The position numbers and the translations under genes were made by a program. Below the pieces are notes generated by a model that did not search any database, was not told the DNA's origin, and saw only the letters and a program-made list of their open reading frames with translations. A stretch of DNA of 6,482 nt from Frankiaceae bacterium (GTDB lineage: Bacteria > Actinomycetota > Actinomycetes > Frankiales > Frankiaceae): NCBI GenBank assembly GCA_030840885.1, contig JAVEDQ010000542.1, forward strand, positions 1-6,482, written 5' to 3'. Positions 1 to 5,795 of this stretch are shown here, piece by piece (position 1 is the first letter of the stretch; each line of letters begins with the position of its first letter).

Positions 1-569
1 GCGTCGACGTAGACGGGATCGCGGCCCAGCAGCGCGGCGGCCTGGTCGAGGATGCCCCGTCGGATGACACGCAGACTGGGAGCCAGGCCGGTGGCGCGCA
101 CCGCTGCCGGGCCGCTCACGTGCGGGACCTGCGAGATGATTGCGGCGAGCTTCTCACCCTGCCCGGCCAAGGTGATGACGTGACCGCCGCCGAAGGACGT
201 CCCCCAAGCGATGACCCGCTCGGCGTCCACGCCGGGCAGCGTGCGGGTGAACGTCAGGGCGGCACGCCAGTCCTGGAGCTGCATGCCGATGTCGAGCACC
301 TGCCGGGGAGTGCCTTCGCTCTCACCGAACCCGCGGTAGTCGAACACCACGACCAGGTAACCGGCGGCGGCGAACCGTTCGGCGTAGGCGTAGAGCCGTA
401 GCGCCCGGACCCCACCGAACCCATGGCCCATCACGACGACCGGTCTGAGACTGTCCGTCGTCCCAGTCGGGTCGACGCCCGGGCGGTAGACCCGCGCCGC
501 GCACGTCGTGCCCTCGGACAGGAACGTCTGTTCCGAGGTCCTGAACGGCAAGTCGGTCGGGTGAGTCAC
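1..569 (-). CDS. Alpha/beta hydrolase (dienelactone hydrolase / X-Pro peptidase-like fold), C-terminus cut by window edge
   Basis: Probable serine hydrolase acting on an ester or similar bond; the substrate cannot be read from the sequence. The 189 visible residues hold the N-terminal half of an alpha/beta-hydrolase core. A beta strand runs into the oxyanion-type motif GHGFGG (about residues 49-53), then VVVFDYRGFGESEG (about 73-86), then the nucleophile elbow GTSFGG with Ser125. The catalytic Asp and His would lie beyond the window. The start is GTG at 569-567, chosen because AGGAG (complement of 575-579) sits 5 nt upstream and the reading starts just before the first predicted strand. There is no stop before position 1. 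The gene is divergent from the TetR gene at 700 and shares with it a 130-bp gap carrying a large palindrome, so it is the likely regulated target. Related actinobacterial proteins are usually about 300 residues, so roughly a third is missing. The fold is confident; the specific activity is unknown. Confidence 0.88.
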   Translation of the reverse strand, partial: MTHPTDLPFRTSEQTFLSEGTTCAARVYRPGVDPTGTTDSLRPVVVMGHGFGGVRALRLYAYAERFAAAGYLVVVFDYRGFGESEGTPRQVLDIGMQLQDWRAALTFTRTLPGVDAERVIAWGTSFGGGHVITLAGQGEKLAAIISQVPHVSGPAAVRATGLAPSLRVIRRGILDQAAALLGRDPVYVD

Positions 570-638
570 GAGTTCTCCTGGAGGTGCGAGGACGGGAACG
601 AGATGCATGACGCTGGCGGCCGATGCAGCAACCGGTTC

Positions 639-667
639 TTGAATGCCATGCAAGAGCAGCCTAGCTG
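639..667 (+). promoter_or_regulatory. Weak putative promoter of the TetR gene
   Basis: TTGAAT (639-644) and TAGCTG (662-667) are spaced 17 nt apart. The -35 is reasonable, but the -10 lacks the final T. It is the near mirror image of the minus-strand promoter, so the two divergent promoters would overlap almost completely and share their centre. Confidence 0.3.
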
Positions 668-685
668 CTCTTGAACGGCAGTCAA
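658..685 (-). promoter_or_regulatory. Putative promoter of the divergent hydrolase
   Basis: On the minus strand TTGACT (680-685) and TAGGCT (658-663) are separated by 16 nt, a fair match to the housekeeping -35 and -10 consensus of actinobacteria. Transcription would begin near 651, leaving a leader of about 80 nt before the GTG at 569. Both boxes lie inside the palindrome, so a bound repressor would cover them. Confidence 0.45.
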
Positions 686-699
686 GATACGGTTCGGCC

Positions 700-1236
700 A
701 TGCCTGCGAACCGGCGCCCGCAGGACCGACAGGAGAAGCGGGCCGAAATCGTGGACGCGGCTGAACAGCTTTTCGTCGACGTCGGCTTCGAGGACACCCC
801 GATGGCGCGAATCGCCGCAGCGGCGGGAGTCACGACCACCACGATCTACTGGTATTTCGACGACAAGGACGCGCTTCTGGTCGCCGTGCTGGACCAGGTC
901 CTCGCCTCGGCGCTACGCGAACACGCAGCCGCAGGCGAGCAGCCGTGGGACGAACAACTGCTCTGGGTGATCACACGTCTGCGACGGCTGCATCGGCTCG
1001 TTTCGGTGGTCCACGCCCGCGTGAGCAGTTCACCCGTGGTCAACGACTGGCACGATCGCTTCCACGCCCTGGCCGACATCAACCTCGCGGAGGGATTCCG
1101 AGCCGCCGGCGTCCGTGAGCAGGACCTACCCGCAGCGACCCGCATCGCGGTCTTCGTAATCGAGGGTCTGCTGACGCACACCCACGACGAGCAGACCGCA
1201 CGCGACATCGTCAGGTTGCTGGGGGCGCTGACCTGA
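700..1236 (+). CDS. TetR/AcrR-family transcriptional regulator
   Basis: A 178-residue one-component repressor-type protein. The N-terminal helix-turn-helix domain is clear: residues 12-66 contain AEIVDAAEQLF, the helix-turn-helix MARIAAAAGVTTTTIYWYF, and then DKDALLVAVLDQVL. The variable C-terminal ligand and dimer domain (about 70-178) shows no family-specific motif I recognise, so the effector is unknown. The start is ATG at 700. An in-frame ATG at 643 would add 19 residues but lies inside the palindrome, and its extra residues do not resemble a TetR N-terminus. No clear Shine-Dalgarno sequence precedes 700, so translation may be from a short leader or leaderless. Length is slightly below the usual 190-210 residues. 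The gene diverges from an alpha/beta hydrolase, which suggests autoregulation plus control of that enzyme. Confidence 0.92.
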   Translation: MPANRRPQDRQEKRAEIVDAAEQLFVDVGFEDTPMARIAAAAGVTTTTIYWYFDDKDALLVAVLDQVLASALREHAAAGEQPWDEQLLWVITRLRRLHRLVSVVHARVSSSPVVNDWHDRFHALADINLAEGFRAAGVREQDLPAATRIAVFVIEGLLTHTHDEQTARDIVRLLGALT

Positions 1237-1294
1237 CGCGGTCCCAACAGAGAGTCAGACCTGACGAGCGGCCCTGGTCCAGCTCGACGCCGCA

Positions 1295-1318
1295 GAACGA
1301 CCCGCGCGCTCGTCGTTC
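1295..1318 (+). terminator. Possible terminator hairpin after the TetR gene
   Basis: GAACGAC (1295-1301) pairs perfectly with GTCGTTC (1312-1318) around a 10-nt loop, 58 nt after the TetR stop codon. No T tract follows, only CCCCTTC. It overlaps a second possible stem, GACGAGCG (1263-1270) with CGCTCGTC (1307-1314), so alternative foldings are possible. Confidence 0.3.
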
Positions 1319-1530
1319 CCCTTCGCCCGGACGCATCACAAGACGTTGTCCCAGCTGGGCCGCACCGACATCCGTCCCCGCATCACCAGCGCCGGAGCGT
1401 GAGCCACGCCGGCCCTGACCGCGAAACCGTCCGAGAACGCCGGCTACCGGGCGCCGCTCACCCCGGCGCGCACCCCCGGAGGTAACCGACCACGCCGCTG
1501 ATAACGCGTATCTGCCCCTTGACAGCAGAG

Positions 1531-1565
1531 AGGCGACGAGCGCCCGCGAAGGCCGCTCGTCGCTT
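1531..1565. terminator. Strong hairpin between convergent genes, probable bidirectional terminator
   Basis: GCGACGAGCG (1533-1542) pairs perfectly with CGCTCGTCGC (1554-1563). A G-T and an A-T pair extend the outer end, and two C-G pairs are possible inside the 11-nt loop. It lies about 295 nt after the TetR stop and about 240 nt after the dodecin stop, between the two converging genes. It lacks a T tract on either side, as many high-GC actinobacterial terminators do. Confidence 0.5.
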
Positions 1566-1752
1566 GGTCCGCCGCGCTCTTGTGCTCTCGGTGCCGTGAG
1601 TAACCGCTGCGCCCGGTTTCCTGTCTCAACGGCCGCCAGAACGAACGCCCCAGCTTCGCCATAGCGGAGGCCCGTCGAGTGAACGAGGCAACTCGTGCGC
1701 CGACGGCTTTATGGCAGATGACTCGCAAGTCAGCCAACGAGTTCGAGGGCAA

Positions 1753-1768
1753 GAGCCCAGCAGGGCTC
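1753..1768 (-). terminator. Small hairpin downstream of the dodecin gene
   Basis: GAGCCC (1753-1758) and GGGCTC (1763-1768) form a perfect 6-bp stem with a 4-nt loop, 36 nt beyond the dodecin stop codon. The minus strand then continues TTGCCCTC, not a real T tract. A second inverted repeat, AGGGCG (1793-1798) with CGCCCT (1813-1818), straddles the dodecin stop. Either could end the transcript; neither is decisive. Confidence 0.3.
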
Positions 1769-1804
1769 GCGGCAGCGTGTGACGTTTCCATCAGGGCGGC
1801 GCGG

Positions 1805-2020
1805 TCAGCTGGCGCCCTCGTACTTGAAGGAAACCCTCACTCGGGCGCGATACGCCTTGACCTGCCCGTCCTCCAGCTGCATGTCGAATTCGACGACCTC
1901 GGCGATCCGGAGGTCCCGCAGACTCTTGGCCGCCGTTTCGACTGCTGCCGACGCCGCCTTCTCCCAGGACTCCGTGCTCGTTCCGACGAGTTCGGTGATG
2001 CGGTAGACGCTCTCGGCCAT
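1805..2020 (-). CDS. Dodecin family protein
   Basis: A 71-residue small protein matching the dodecin fold, which assembles into hollow dodecamers that store flavin or buffer related cofactors in the cytoplasm. Seen: VYRITELVGTSTESWEKA at residues 5-22 (first strand plus the GTS turn leading into the helix), the helix AVETAAKSLRDL (26-37), then EVVEFDMQLEDG (41-52) and the last strands YRARVRVSFKYE (57-68). The length is typical. The start is ATG at 2020-2018 with AGGAG (complement of 2027-2031) 6 nt upstream. In classical dodecins a Trp in a motif like WAEV or WFEV stacks on the flavin ring; here the aligned residue is Ile39 (IAEV), so flavin binding may be weak or different. The gene follows the WS/DGAT gene by 119 nt on the same strand and may be co-transcribed or have its own weak promoter. 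Confidence 0.93.
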   Translation of the reverse strand: MAESVYRITELVGTSTESWEKAASAAVETAAKSLRDLRIAEVVEFDMQLEDGQVKAYRARVRVSFKYEGAS

Positions 2021-2056
2021 CGTGTTCTCCTAGCATCGGGGGATGTGGATGGGCGC

Positions 2057-2085
2057 AGCGTGGCCCTACCGGGATCGCGTGACAA
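2057..2085 (-). promoter_or_regulatory. Weak putative promoter of the dodecin gene
   Basis: On the minus strand TTGTCA (2080-2085) and CACGCT (2057-2062) are 17 nt apart, giving a start near 2050 and a 30-nt leader. The -10 keeps only the second A and last T of the consensus. The same gap has a partial stem, GGCCC (2062-2066) with GGGCC (2090-2094), that could instead be a weak terminator for the upstream acyltransferase gene. Confidence 0.22.
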
Positions 2086-2139
2086 CCCTGGGCCGTCATG
2101 GGGTCGGGGCGCCGGACTGCTCCGCCGAGATCACCTGTG

Positions 2140-3531
2140 CTACCCGCGGGAAGCCTCTGCCGCCTTCTTCAGATCGGCCAGCCCGGCGGTGATGCCCTGC
2201 GGAAGCACGTCGAGGTCAGGGTTGCTGTCGTAGTCGCCGGTGATTCCGAAGTTGAGACTGTCGAGGTAGGAGAAGATCGCCACCCCGACGCGCACTTGTC
2301 CGGCGAGCGGCACGTAGGGGAACGCCTCGAGCATCTTGCGTCCGGCGGCGTAGAGCTGAACGCGTGGCCCGGGCACGTTGGTCGTCACGGTGTTGAGGCT
2401 GCGCTGCGGCATGCGTAGCGCCACCCGCGTGCCGGCCGCGAGAAGGGCCGGCGGGGCGAAGCCGGCGAGGGACGTCAGGGTTTCCCCGGCCACGGCCTGC
2501 TGCGACTCCTTGAGGCCCTTGAGCTGCTCGCTGATGCTGTGCAGCCGCTCGACGGGATCCTCGAGACCGATCGGCAGCTCGGCGAACATCGCCGAGACGC
2601 GGTTGTCGTAGCTGCCCTGCTGGTCTCCCTTGCGCACCGAGACCGGCACGAGGGTCCGGACCGTCCGCCCGTCGACCTCCTCACTGCGGCTCTGCAGCAG
2701 CTGCCGGAAGCCTTGGGTGATGACGGCGAGCACGACGTCGTTCAAGGTTCCGCCGAGCGCGCCTCGAATCTGCTTCACGTCCGATACGTGGCCGCGCGCC
2801 CAGGTGTAGCGGCGGTGGGGGCCGATGGGGCCGTTCAGCGAAGTCAGCGCGGTCGGTCGGATGACGAGGTTGCGCATCGACGTCAGTCCTTTGGCTGTCG
2901 TCGCGACCTCACTGAGAAGACGACGGGGTCGCATGACCAGCGACCTGGCACTGCGGAAGGCCTCGTAGGGGTTGAAGACCCGCTCTGCCACAGCCGAGCC
3001 CAAGAACTGGACTGAGGACTGCTCGAGCTCGGGCTCCCAGGTCGGCGGCGCAGGCCGCTCGGGATCAGGGCTGCTGTCCAGCATCACCGCGAGCAGATCG
3101 GTGCCGGATACGCCGTCGACCATCGCGTGGTGGCTCTTGGAGATGATGGCCCAGTGCCCGTCCTCGAGCCCCTCGACGATCCACATCTCCCAGAGCGGCT
3201 TGGCGCGGTCAAGAGCCTGGCTCATGATCCGACCGATCAGGTTGCGGAGCTGCTCGTCGCTTCCCGGCGCCGGCAGCGCCGTGTGACGCACGTGGTAATC
3301 GAGATTGAAGTGCGGATCATCAACCCAGACCGGTCGGCCGAGCTCGAGCGGAACGAACCGCACCTTCTGCCGGTACCGCGGAACGAGCGGAAGCTTCGAC
3401 TTCACCATCCGCAGCACCGCCTCCGCGCCCGGCGGCGGCCCTTCGAAGATCGCGGTCGACGCGATGTGCATCGGGCTCGACCCGCTCTCGATGTGCAGAA
3501 AGGACGCGTCAAGCGGGCTCAGGCGTTGCAC
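2140..3531 (-). CDS. Wax ester synthase / diacylglycerol O-acyltransferase (WS/DGAT family)
   Basis: A 463-residue acyltransferase that, by family, moves an acyl group from acyl-CoA to diacylglycerol or a fatty alcohol, making triacylglycerol or wax esters at the membrane or lipid-droplet surface. Seen: the family N-terminus LSPLDASFLHIE (residues 4-15); PLWE (112-115); the catalytic HHxxxDG motif as HHAMVDG (134-140), with His135 the expected base; NDVVLA (264-269); TTNVPGP (383-389); and the C-terminal strands GQVRVGVAIFSYLDSLNFGITGD (411-433). The length is normal for the family (450-480). The start is GTG at 3531-3529, set by GGAGG 5 nt upstream and by the conserved N-terminus; no other start codon exists in this frame back to the previous stop. 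It follows a same-strand alpha/beta hydrolase by 141 nt and precedes the dodecin gene. Whether it prefers diacylglycerol or fatty alcohols cannot be judged here. Actinobacteria often have many paralogues, so no gene symbol is given. Confidence 0.95.
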   Translation of the reverse strand: MQRLSPLDASFLHIESGSSPMHIASTAIFEGPPPGAEAVLRMVKSKLPLVPRYRQKVRFVPLELGRPVWVDDPHFNLDYHVRHTALPAPGSDEQLRNLIGRIMSQALDRAKPLWEMWIVEGLEDGHWAIISKSHHAMVDGVSGTDLLAVMLDSSPDPERPAPPTWEPELEQSSVQFLGSAVAERVFNPYEAFRSARSLVMRPRRLLSEVATTAKGLTSMRNLVIRPTALTSLNGPIGPHRRYTWARGHVSDVKQIRGALGGTLNDVVLAVITQGFRQLLQSRSEEVDGRTVRTLVPVSVRKGDQQGSYDNRVSAMFAELPIGLEDPVERLHSISEQLKGLKESQQAVAGETLTSLAGFAPPALLAAGTRVALRMPQRSLNTVTTNVPGPRVQLYAAGRKMLEAFPYVPLAGQVRVGVAIFSYLDSLNFGITGDYDSNPDLDVLPQGITAGLADLKKAAEASRG

Positions 3532-3536
3532 GTGGA

Positions 3537-3541
3537 CCTCC
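3537..3541 (-). promoter_or_regulatory. Ribosome binding site of the WS/DGAT gene
   Basis: The complement of 3537-3541 reads GGAGG, 5 nt before the GTG at 3531. It decides the start in a reading frame that is open all the way back to the stop of the preceding hydrolase. Confidence 0.7.
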
Positions 3542-3672
3542 GAGTTGGGGCGTCGGTGGAGGGCCTGCTGCCACCCCCGGCCAGCATCCTCTCCGACTTG
3601 CCCCGGTTGAAAGGGGCCCTCCGTCCGCTCGACACCCTCGAGTGGGGCAGACGAGCCGGAGGAGGGCGCCGC

Positions 3673-4587
3673 TCACTCACCCGAGGGGGCTGCCTCGGCT
3701 GCTCGCTTGGCGACGGCGCAGATCTCGGCCGCGAAGCGCGGCCAAAGCGCGCGAGGGAGGTCGTGGCCCATTCCGGCGAAGCCGATGAACTCGGCGTTCG
3801 GGATCGCCTTCGCCAGAGCGACGCCTCCGCTGACGTTGACGAGCGGGTCGTTCATCCCGTGCATGATCAGCGTGGGGACGGGGATTTGGCGCAGAAACTT
3901 GGTCCGGTTCGGCTGGGCGACGCTTGCCCACAGCTGACGGAAGTAGCCGTGGCGGTCGGTGGCGCGGTCATAGCTGCGGCCGGCAACGTCCCGGGTGCGG
4001 GTTTCGTCGAACTCGTAGCCCTTGGAGCCGATGAGGCGAAACGTCTGGACCGCGAGGTCCTGCGCCTCCTCCCGACTGCGGACGCTCCGCCGTCGAAGCA
4101 GCTGGGCCACCAGTTGCGGTGCCGGGTAGCCGACGCGCCGCGAGCCGGTCGAAGTCATGATCAGCGTCAAGCTCCGGACACGCTCCGGGAACAGTCCCGC
4201 CAGGGACTGGGCGATGTAACCGCCCATGGACGCTCCGACGACATGAGCTGACTCGATGCCCAGCTTGTCCATCAGCCCGAGCGCGTCACGGGCCATGTCA
4301 GTGACCTTGTACGGCGGCTTGCGCCGTAGCAGCAGATCGCTCCGTGTTGGGGTGGGCAGCTCGTCGAGGTGGGTCGACAGGCCGACGTCCCGATTGTCGA
4401 AGCGAATGACGTAGAAGCCACGGTCGGCGATCTGCTGGCACATCTCATCCGGCCACGCGATCATCTGCGTGCCCAAGCCCATCACCATCAGGATGGGCGC
4501 GTCGCTCGACGAGCCGAACGTCTCGTAGGCGATCTTCAACTCGTTGGCGGCGGCGTACTGCGTCTCTGGCAAGTCGACCCCTTCCAT
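3673..4587 (-). CDS. Alpha/beta hydrolase, LipG / aclacinomycin methylesterase RdmC-like
   Basis: A 304-residue serine hydrolase with a complete triad. Seen: the oxyanion region MGLGTQM (36-42), FDNRDVGLS (63-71) typical of the RdmC/LipG group, the nucleophile elbow GASMGG (118-123) with Ser120, HGMNDPLV (243-250) with Asp247, and GMGHD (272-276) with His275. A cap region lies about 145-225. There is no signal peptide, so it should be cytoplasmic. The start is ATG at 4587 with only a weak upstream GGAA. An alternative is TTG at 4572 (codon 6), preceded by GAAGGGG at a good distance. It is the first gene of a same-strand set with a WS/DGAT and a dodecin, which suggests a lipase or esterase acting on neutral lipid or an acyl intermediate; that role is inferred from context. 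Its stop is in frame with the following WS/DGAT gene, with 47 open codons between. A weak -10-like TAGCGT lies at 4609-4614. Confidence 0.92.
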   Translation of the reverse strand: MEGVDLPETQYAAANELKIAYETFGSSSDAPILMVMGLGTQMIAWPDEMCQQIADRGFYVIRFDNRDVGLSTHLDELPTPTRSDLLLRRKPPYKVTDMARDALGLMDKLGIESAHVVGASMGGYIAQSLAGLFPERVRSLTLIMTSTGSRRVGYPAPQLVAQLLRRRSVRSREEAQDLAVQTFRLIGSKGYEFDETRTRDVAGRSYDRATDRHGYFRQLWASVAQPNRTKFLRQIPVPTLIMHGMNDPLVNVSGGVALAKAIPNAEFIGFAGMGHDLPRALWPRFAAEICAVAKRAAEAAPSGE

Positions 4588-5063
4588 GGGCGAGTTCCGG
4601 CCGAACCCACGCTAGTCGTCACCGGGTCTAGGCAGCAGGCTCGAGATGGCGATCACGACGTGGACGGTGGCTGACCTCCCAGGGAATTCGCGGCCATATC
4701 GCGCTCGACCGAGGCATCGGGCGGGATCGTGACGCCTACGAAGCGCGGAGGATGCGATGGGCCGCCTTAGGTGGACGAGACCAGCTCGGCTCGGAGTCTC
4801 AGGCGTGCGCCAGCAGCTACTCGGGCCCGGTGAATGTCGCACATAGCGCTGGATATGGCGCGGGGCTATGGCCCACCGGCACACCTGAAGCACCCGACCA
4901 GGCCGCTGATCTCGCTCATGCCGTTGACCGCTCTCCCGACCGCGCCGCAGCGCGGCTGCCCGGGTCGAGTGACACCGCAACCCGAGAGCTGAAGGCATAG
5001 GCACGGAGGAGCCGTGGCGTGCCCGTTGAGGGCTGGCGCCGCGCCGGTGCCGAAAGCTCGGCG
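4588..5063. other. 476-bp stretch with no convincing gene
   Basis: Lies upstream of the LipG-like hydrolase and downstream of the oxidase-like gene, both on the minus strand, so it must hold the promoter of the hydrolase operon. Open frames at 4612-5004 (minus) and 4752-5000 (plus) have no recognisable motif. The plus frame ends about a third of its first 35 codons in A or T, unlike the real genes here. The plus frame has GGAGG directly before its ATG, too close to serve it; the same GGAGG is well placed for ATG 4757, which gives only 29 codons. No repeats or RNA genes were recognised. Confidence 0.55.
5049..5062 (-). terminator. Hairpin directly after the oxidase-like gene
   Basis: GCCGA (5049-5053) pairs with TCGGC (5058-5062) around a 4-nt loop, starting 1 nt beyond the stop codon at 5064. 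A second GC-rich inverted repeat, GGCG-CCG-CGCC, follows at about 5035-5045. There is no T tract. This could be a terminator or simply GC-rich sequence. Confidence 0.3.
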
Positions 5064-5588
5064 TCAGAACCGAAAGCGAGTCAGCCCGCCCGGGTCCGTT
5101 CCAAGGACCACCGTCGCCGAACGCGGCTCAATGCGATACACGTTCCACGGCGGTGGTCCCAGCGACGGTGCATTGAAAGGGGCAGTGATGCCCGAGCCGC
5201 TCTCGTCGGGCTCAGCCGGCCAACCCTGGTCCGCCCATGCCTTGGCGATGCGTGACAGGTTGCTCGGCTCGATGACTCGTGCAGCGTCACCCTCGACCAC
5301 GATGTCTGCGCCTCGGACCGACACGGCGACCGAACACCGCGGGTCGCGCATGACGTTCCGTCCCTTCCGCGTTGCCGTCCCCGTCTGGAACCAGTACGCG
5401 CCGTCAACCCACAAGGCACCGACCGCAGTGACGTGCGGGCTGCCATCGTCGTTCACCGTCGCCAACCAAGTCGTGCGCGAGTTCGGCGCGTCAGGGGCGG
5501 GCGCTGACCCCGCCGCGAGCTTCTCGACAATGGCGTCCCAGTTCACCGGCGGCAGCCCCTCCGCCGCTCCGAGATTGATGGTCTCCAT
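5064..5588 (-). CDS. Pyridoxamine 5'-phosphate oxidase family protein (FMN-binding split barrel)
   Basis: A 174-residue protein of the pyridoxamine-phosphate-oxidase-like split-barrel superfamily, whose members bind FMN or F420 and act as small oxidoreductases or redox sensors. Seen: TTWLATVNDDGSPHVTAVGALWVDG (39-63), the first two barrel strands with the usual DGSPHV turn; YWFQTGTATRKGRNVMRDPR (65-84), with the TRKGRNV segment that contacts cofactor phosphate in relatives; CSVAVSV (85-91); and IVVEGDAARV (96-105). The C-terminus has YRIEPRSATVV (151-161). The start is ATG at 5588 with GGAGG (complement of 5593-5597) 4 nt upstream. The frame stays open upstream to 5828, and an ATG at 5669 also follows GGAGG, but the added residues are Arg-rich and unlike the family. 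The substrate and the choice between FMN and F420 cannot be told from sequence alone. It is divergent from the short frame at 5796. Confidence 0.9.
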   Translation of the reverse strand: METINLGAAEGLPPVNWDAIVEKLAAGSAPAPDAPNSRTTWLATVNDDGSPHVTAVGALWVDGAYWFQTGTATRKGRNVMRDPRCSVAVSVRGADIVVEGDAARVIEPSNLSRIAKAWADQGWPAEPDESGSGITAPFNAPSLGPPPWNVYRIEPRSATVVLGTDPGGLTRFRF

Positions 5589-5795
5589 GAGCCCTCCCTT
5601 CATCGCCCAGCCGATGCCGGCGGCCCGGCCCCGCATTGGATTCAGACGCAGCAAACGACAGAAGGTCATCGGGCCTCCACGAGTCGTTCGGCCGGGGGTA
5701 CGCCTGCGAACACGATCCACCACGCCGCTGATCGAGCGTTCGGCGCGCCGCCGGATCCTAGTGCGCTTCATGCCCGATCTCGGCAGACTGAGCGG

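Larger units (their letters stand above)
631..693. promoter_or_regulatory. 63-bp interrupted palindrome, probable TetR operator with two sites
   Basis: Two 30-nt arms (631-660 and 664-693) flank a 3-nt centre (CTA, 661-663). They match as reverse complements at 25 of 30 positions. The inner 10 bp are perfect: CAAGAGCAGC at 651-660 against GCTGCTCTTG at 664-673. Within the arms a 19-bp unit of form TCTTG-N9-CAAGA occurs twice, at 637-655 and 669-687. The two copies start 32 bp apart, about three helical turns. The element ends 6 bp before the TetR start codon, as expected for an autoregulatory operator of a divergently arranged TetR gene. That the neighbouring TetR protein binds here is inference from position and symmetry. 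Confidence 0.75.
1237..1804. other. 568-bp stretch with no convincing gene
   Basis: Lies between the convergent TetR gene (+) and dodecin gene (-). Open frames exist on both strands, for example about 1444-1791 on minus and from GTG 1679 on plus. They show no recognisable motif, and the minus one has a third-position G/C content near two-thirds in its first 30 codons, well below the real genes here. The stretch contains at least three hairpins, described separately. A perfect TTGACA at 1519-1524 has no matching -10 box. No tRNA-like cloverleaf was found. Confidence 0.6.

Noticed and set aside
1660..1760. Possible tRNA, prompted by GTTCGAG near 1741
   Set aside because: No paired acceptor, anticodon or T-arm stems could be formed around it.
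1444..1791. Minus-strand 115-codon frame downstream of dodecin
   Set aside because: No motif, weak G/C preference in third positions, and the strong hairpin 1531-1565 lies inside it. It looks non-coding.
1679..2233. Plus-strand frame from GTG 1679 over the dodecin gene
   Set aside because: Most of it is antisense to dodecin and to the end of the WS/DGAT gene. The unique first 40 codons show no motif and no ribosome binding site.
3127..4251. Plus-strand open frame of 374 codons
   Set aside because: It lies wholly antisense to the WS/DGAT and LipG-like genes, both with intact catalytic motifs. Long antisense frames are expected from high-GC codon bias, and the translation has no recognisable domain.
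4612..5004. Minus-strand 130-codon frame and overlapping plus-strand frame 4752-5000
   Set aside because: Arg-rich, motif-free translation on minus; codon use on plus close to random. Neither has a usable ribosome binding site.
1488..5732. 14-bp identical stretch ACCACGCCGCTGAT near 1488 and near 5719
   Set aside because: A single match this short is within chance for GC-rich sequence of this length, and the flanks do not match.
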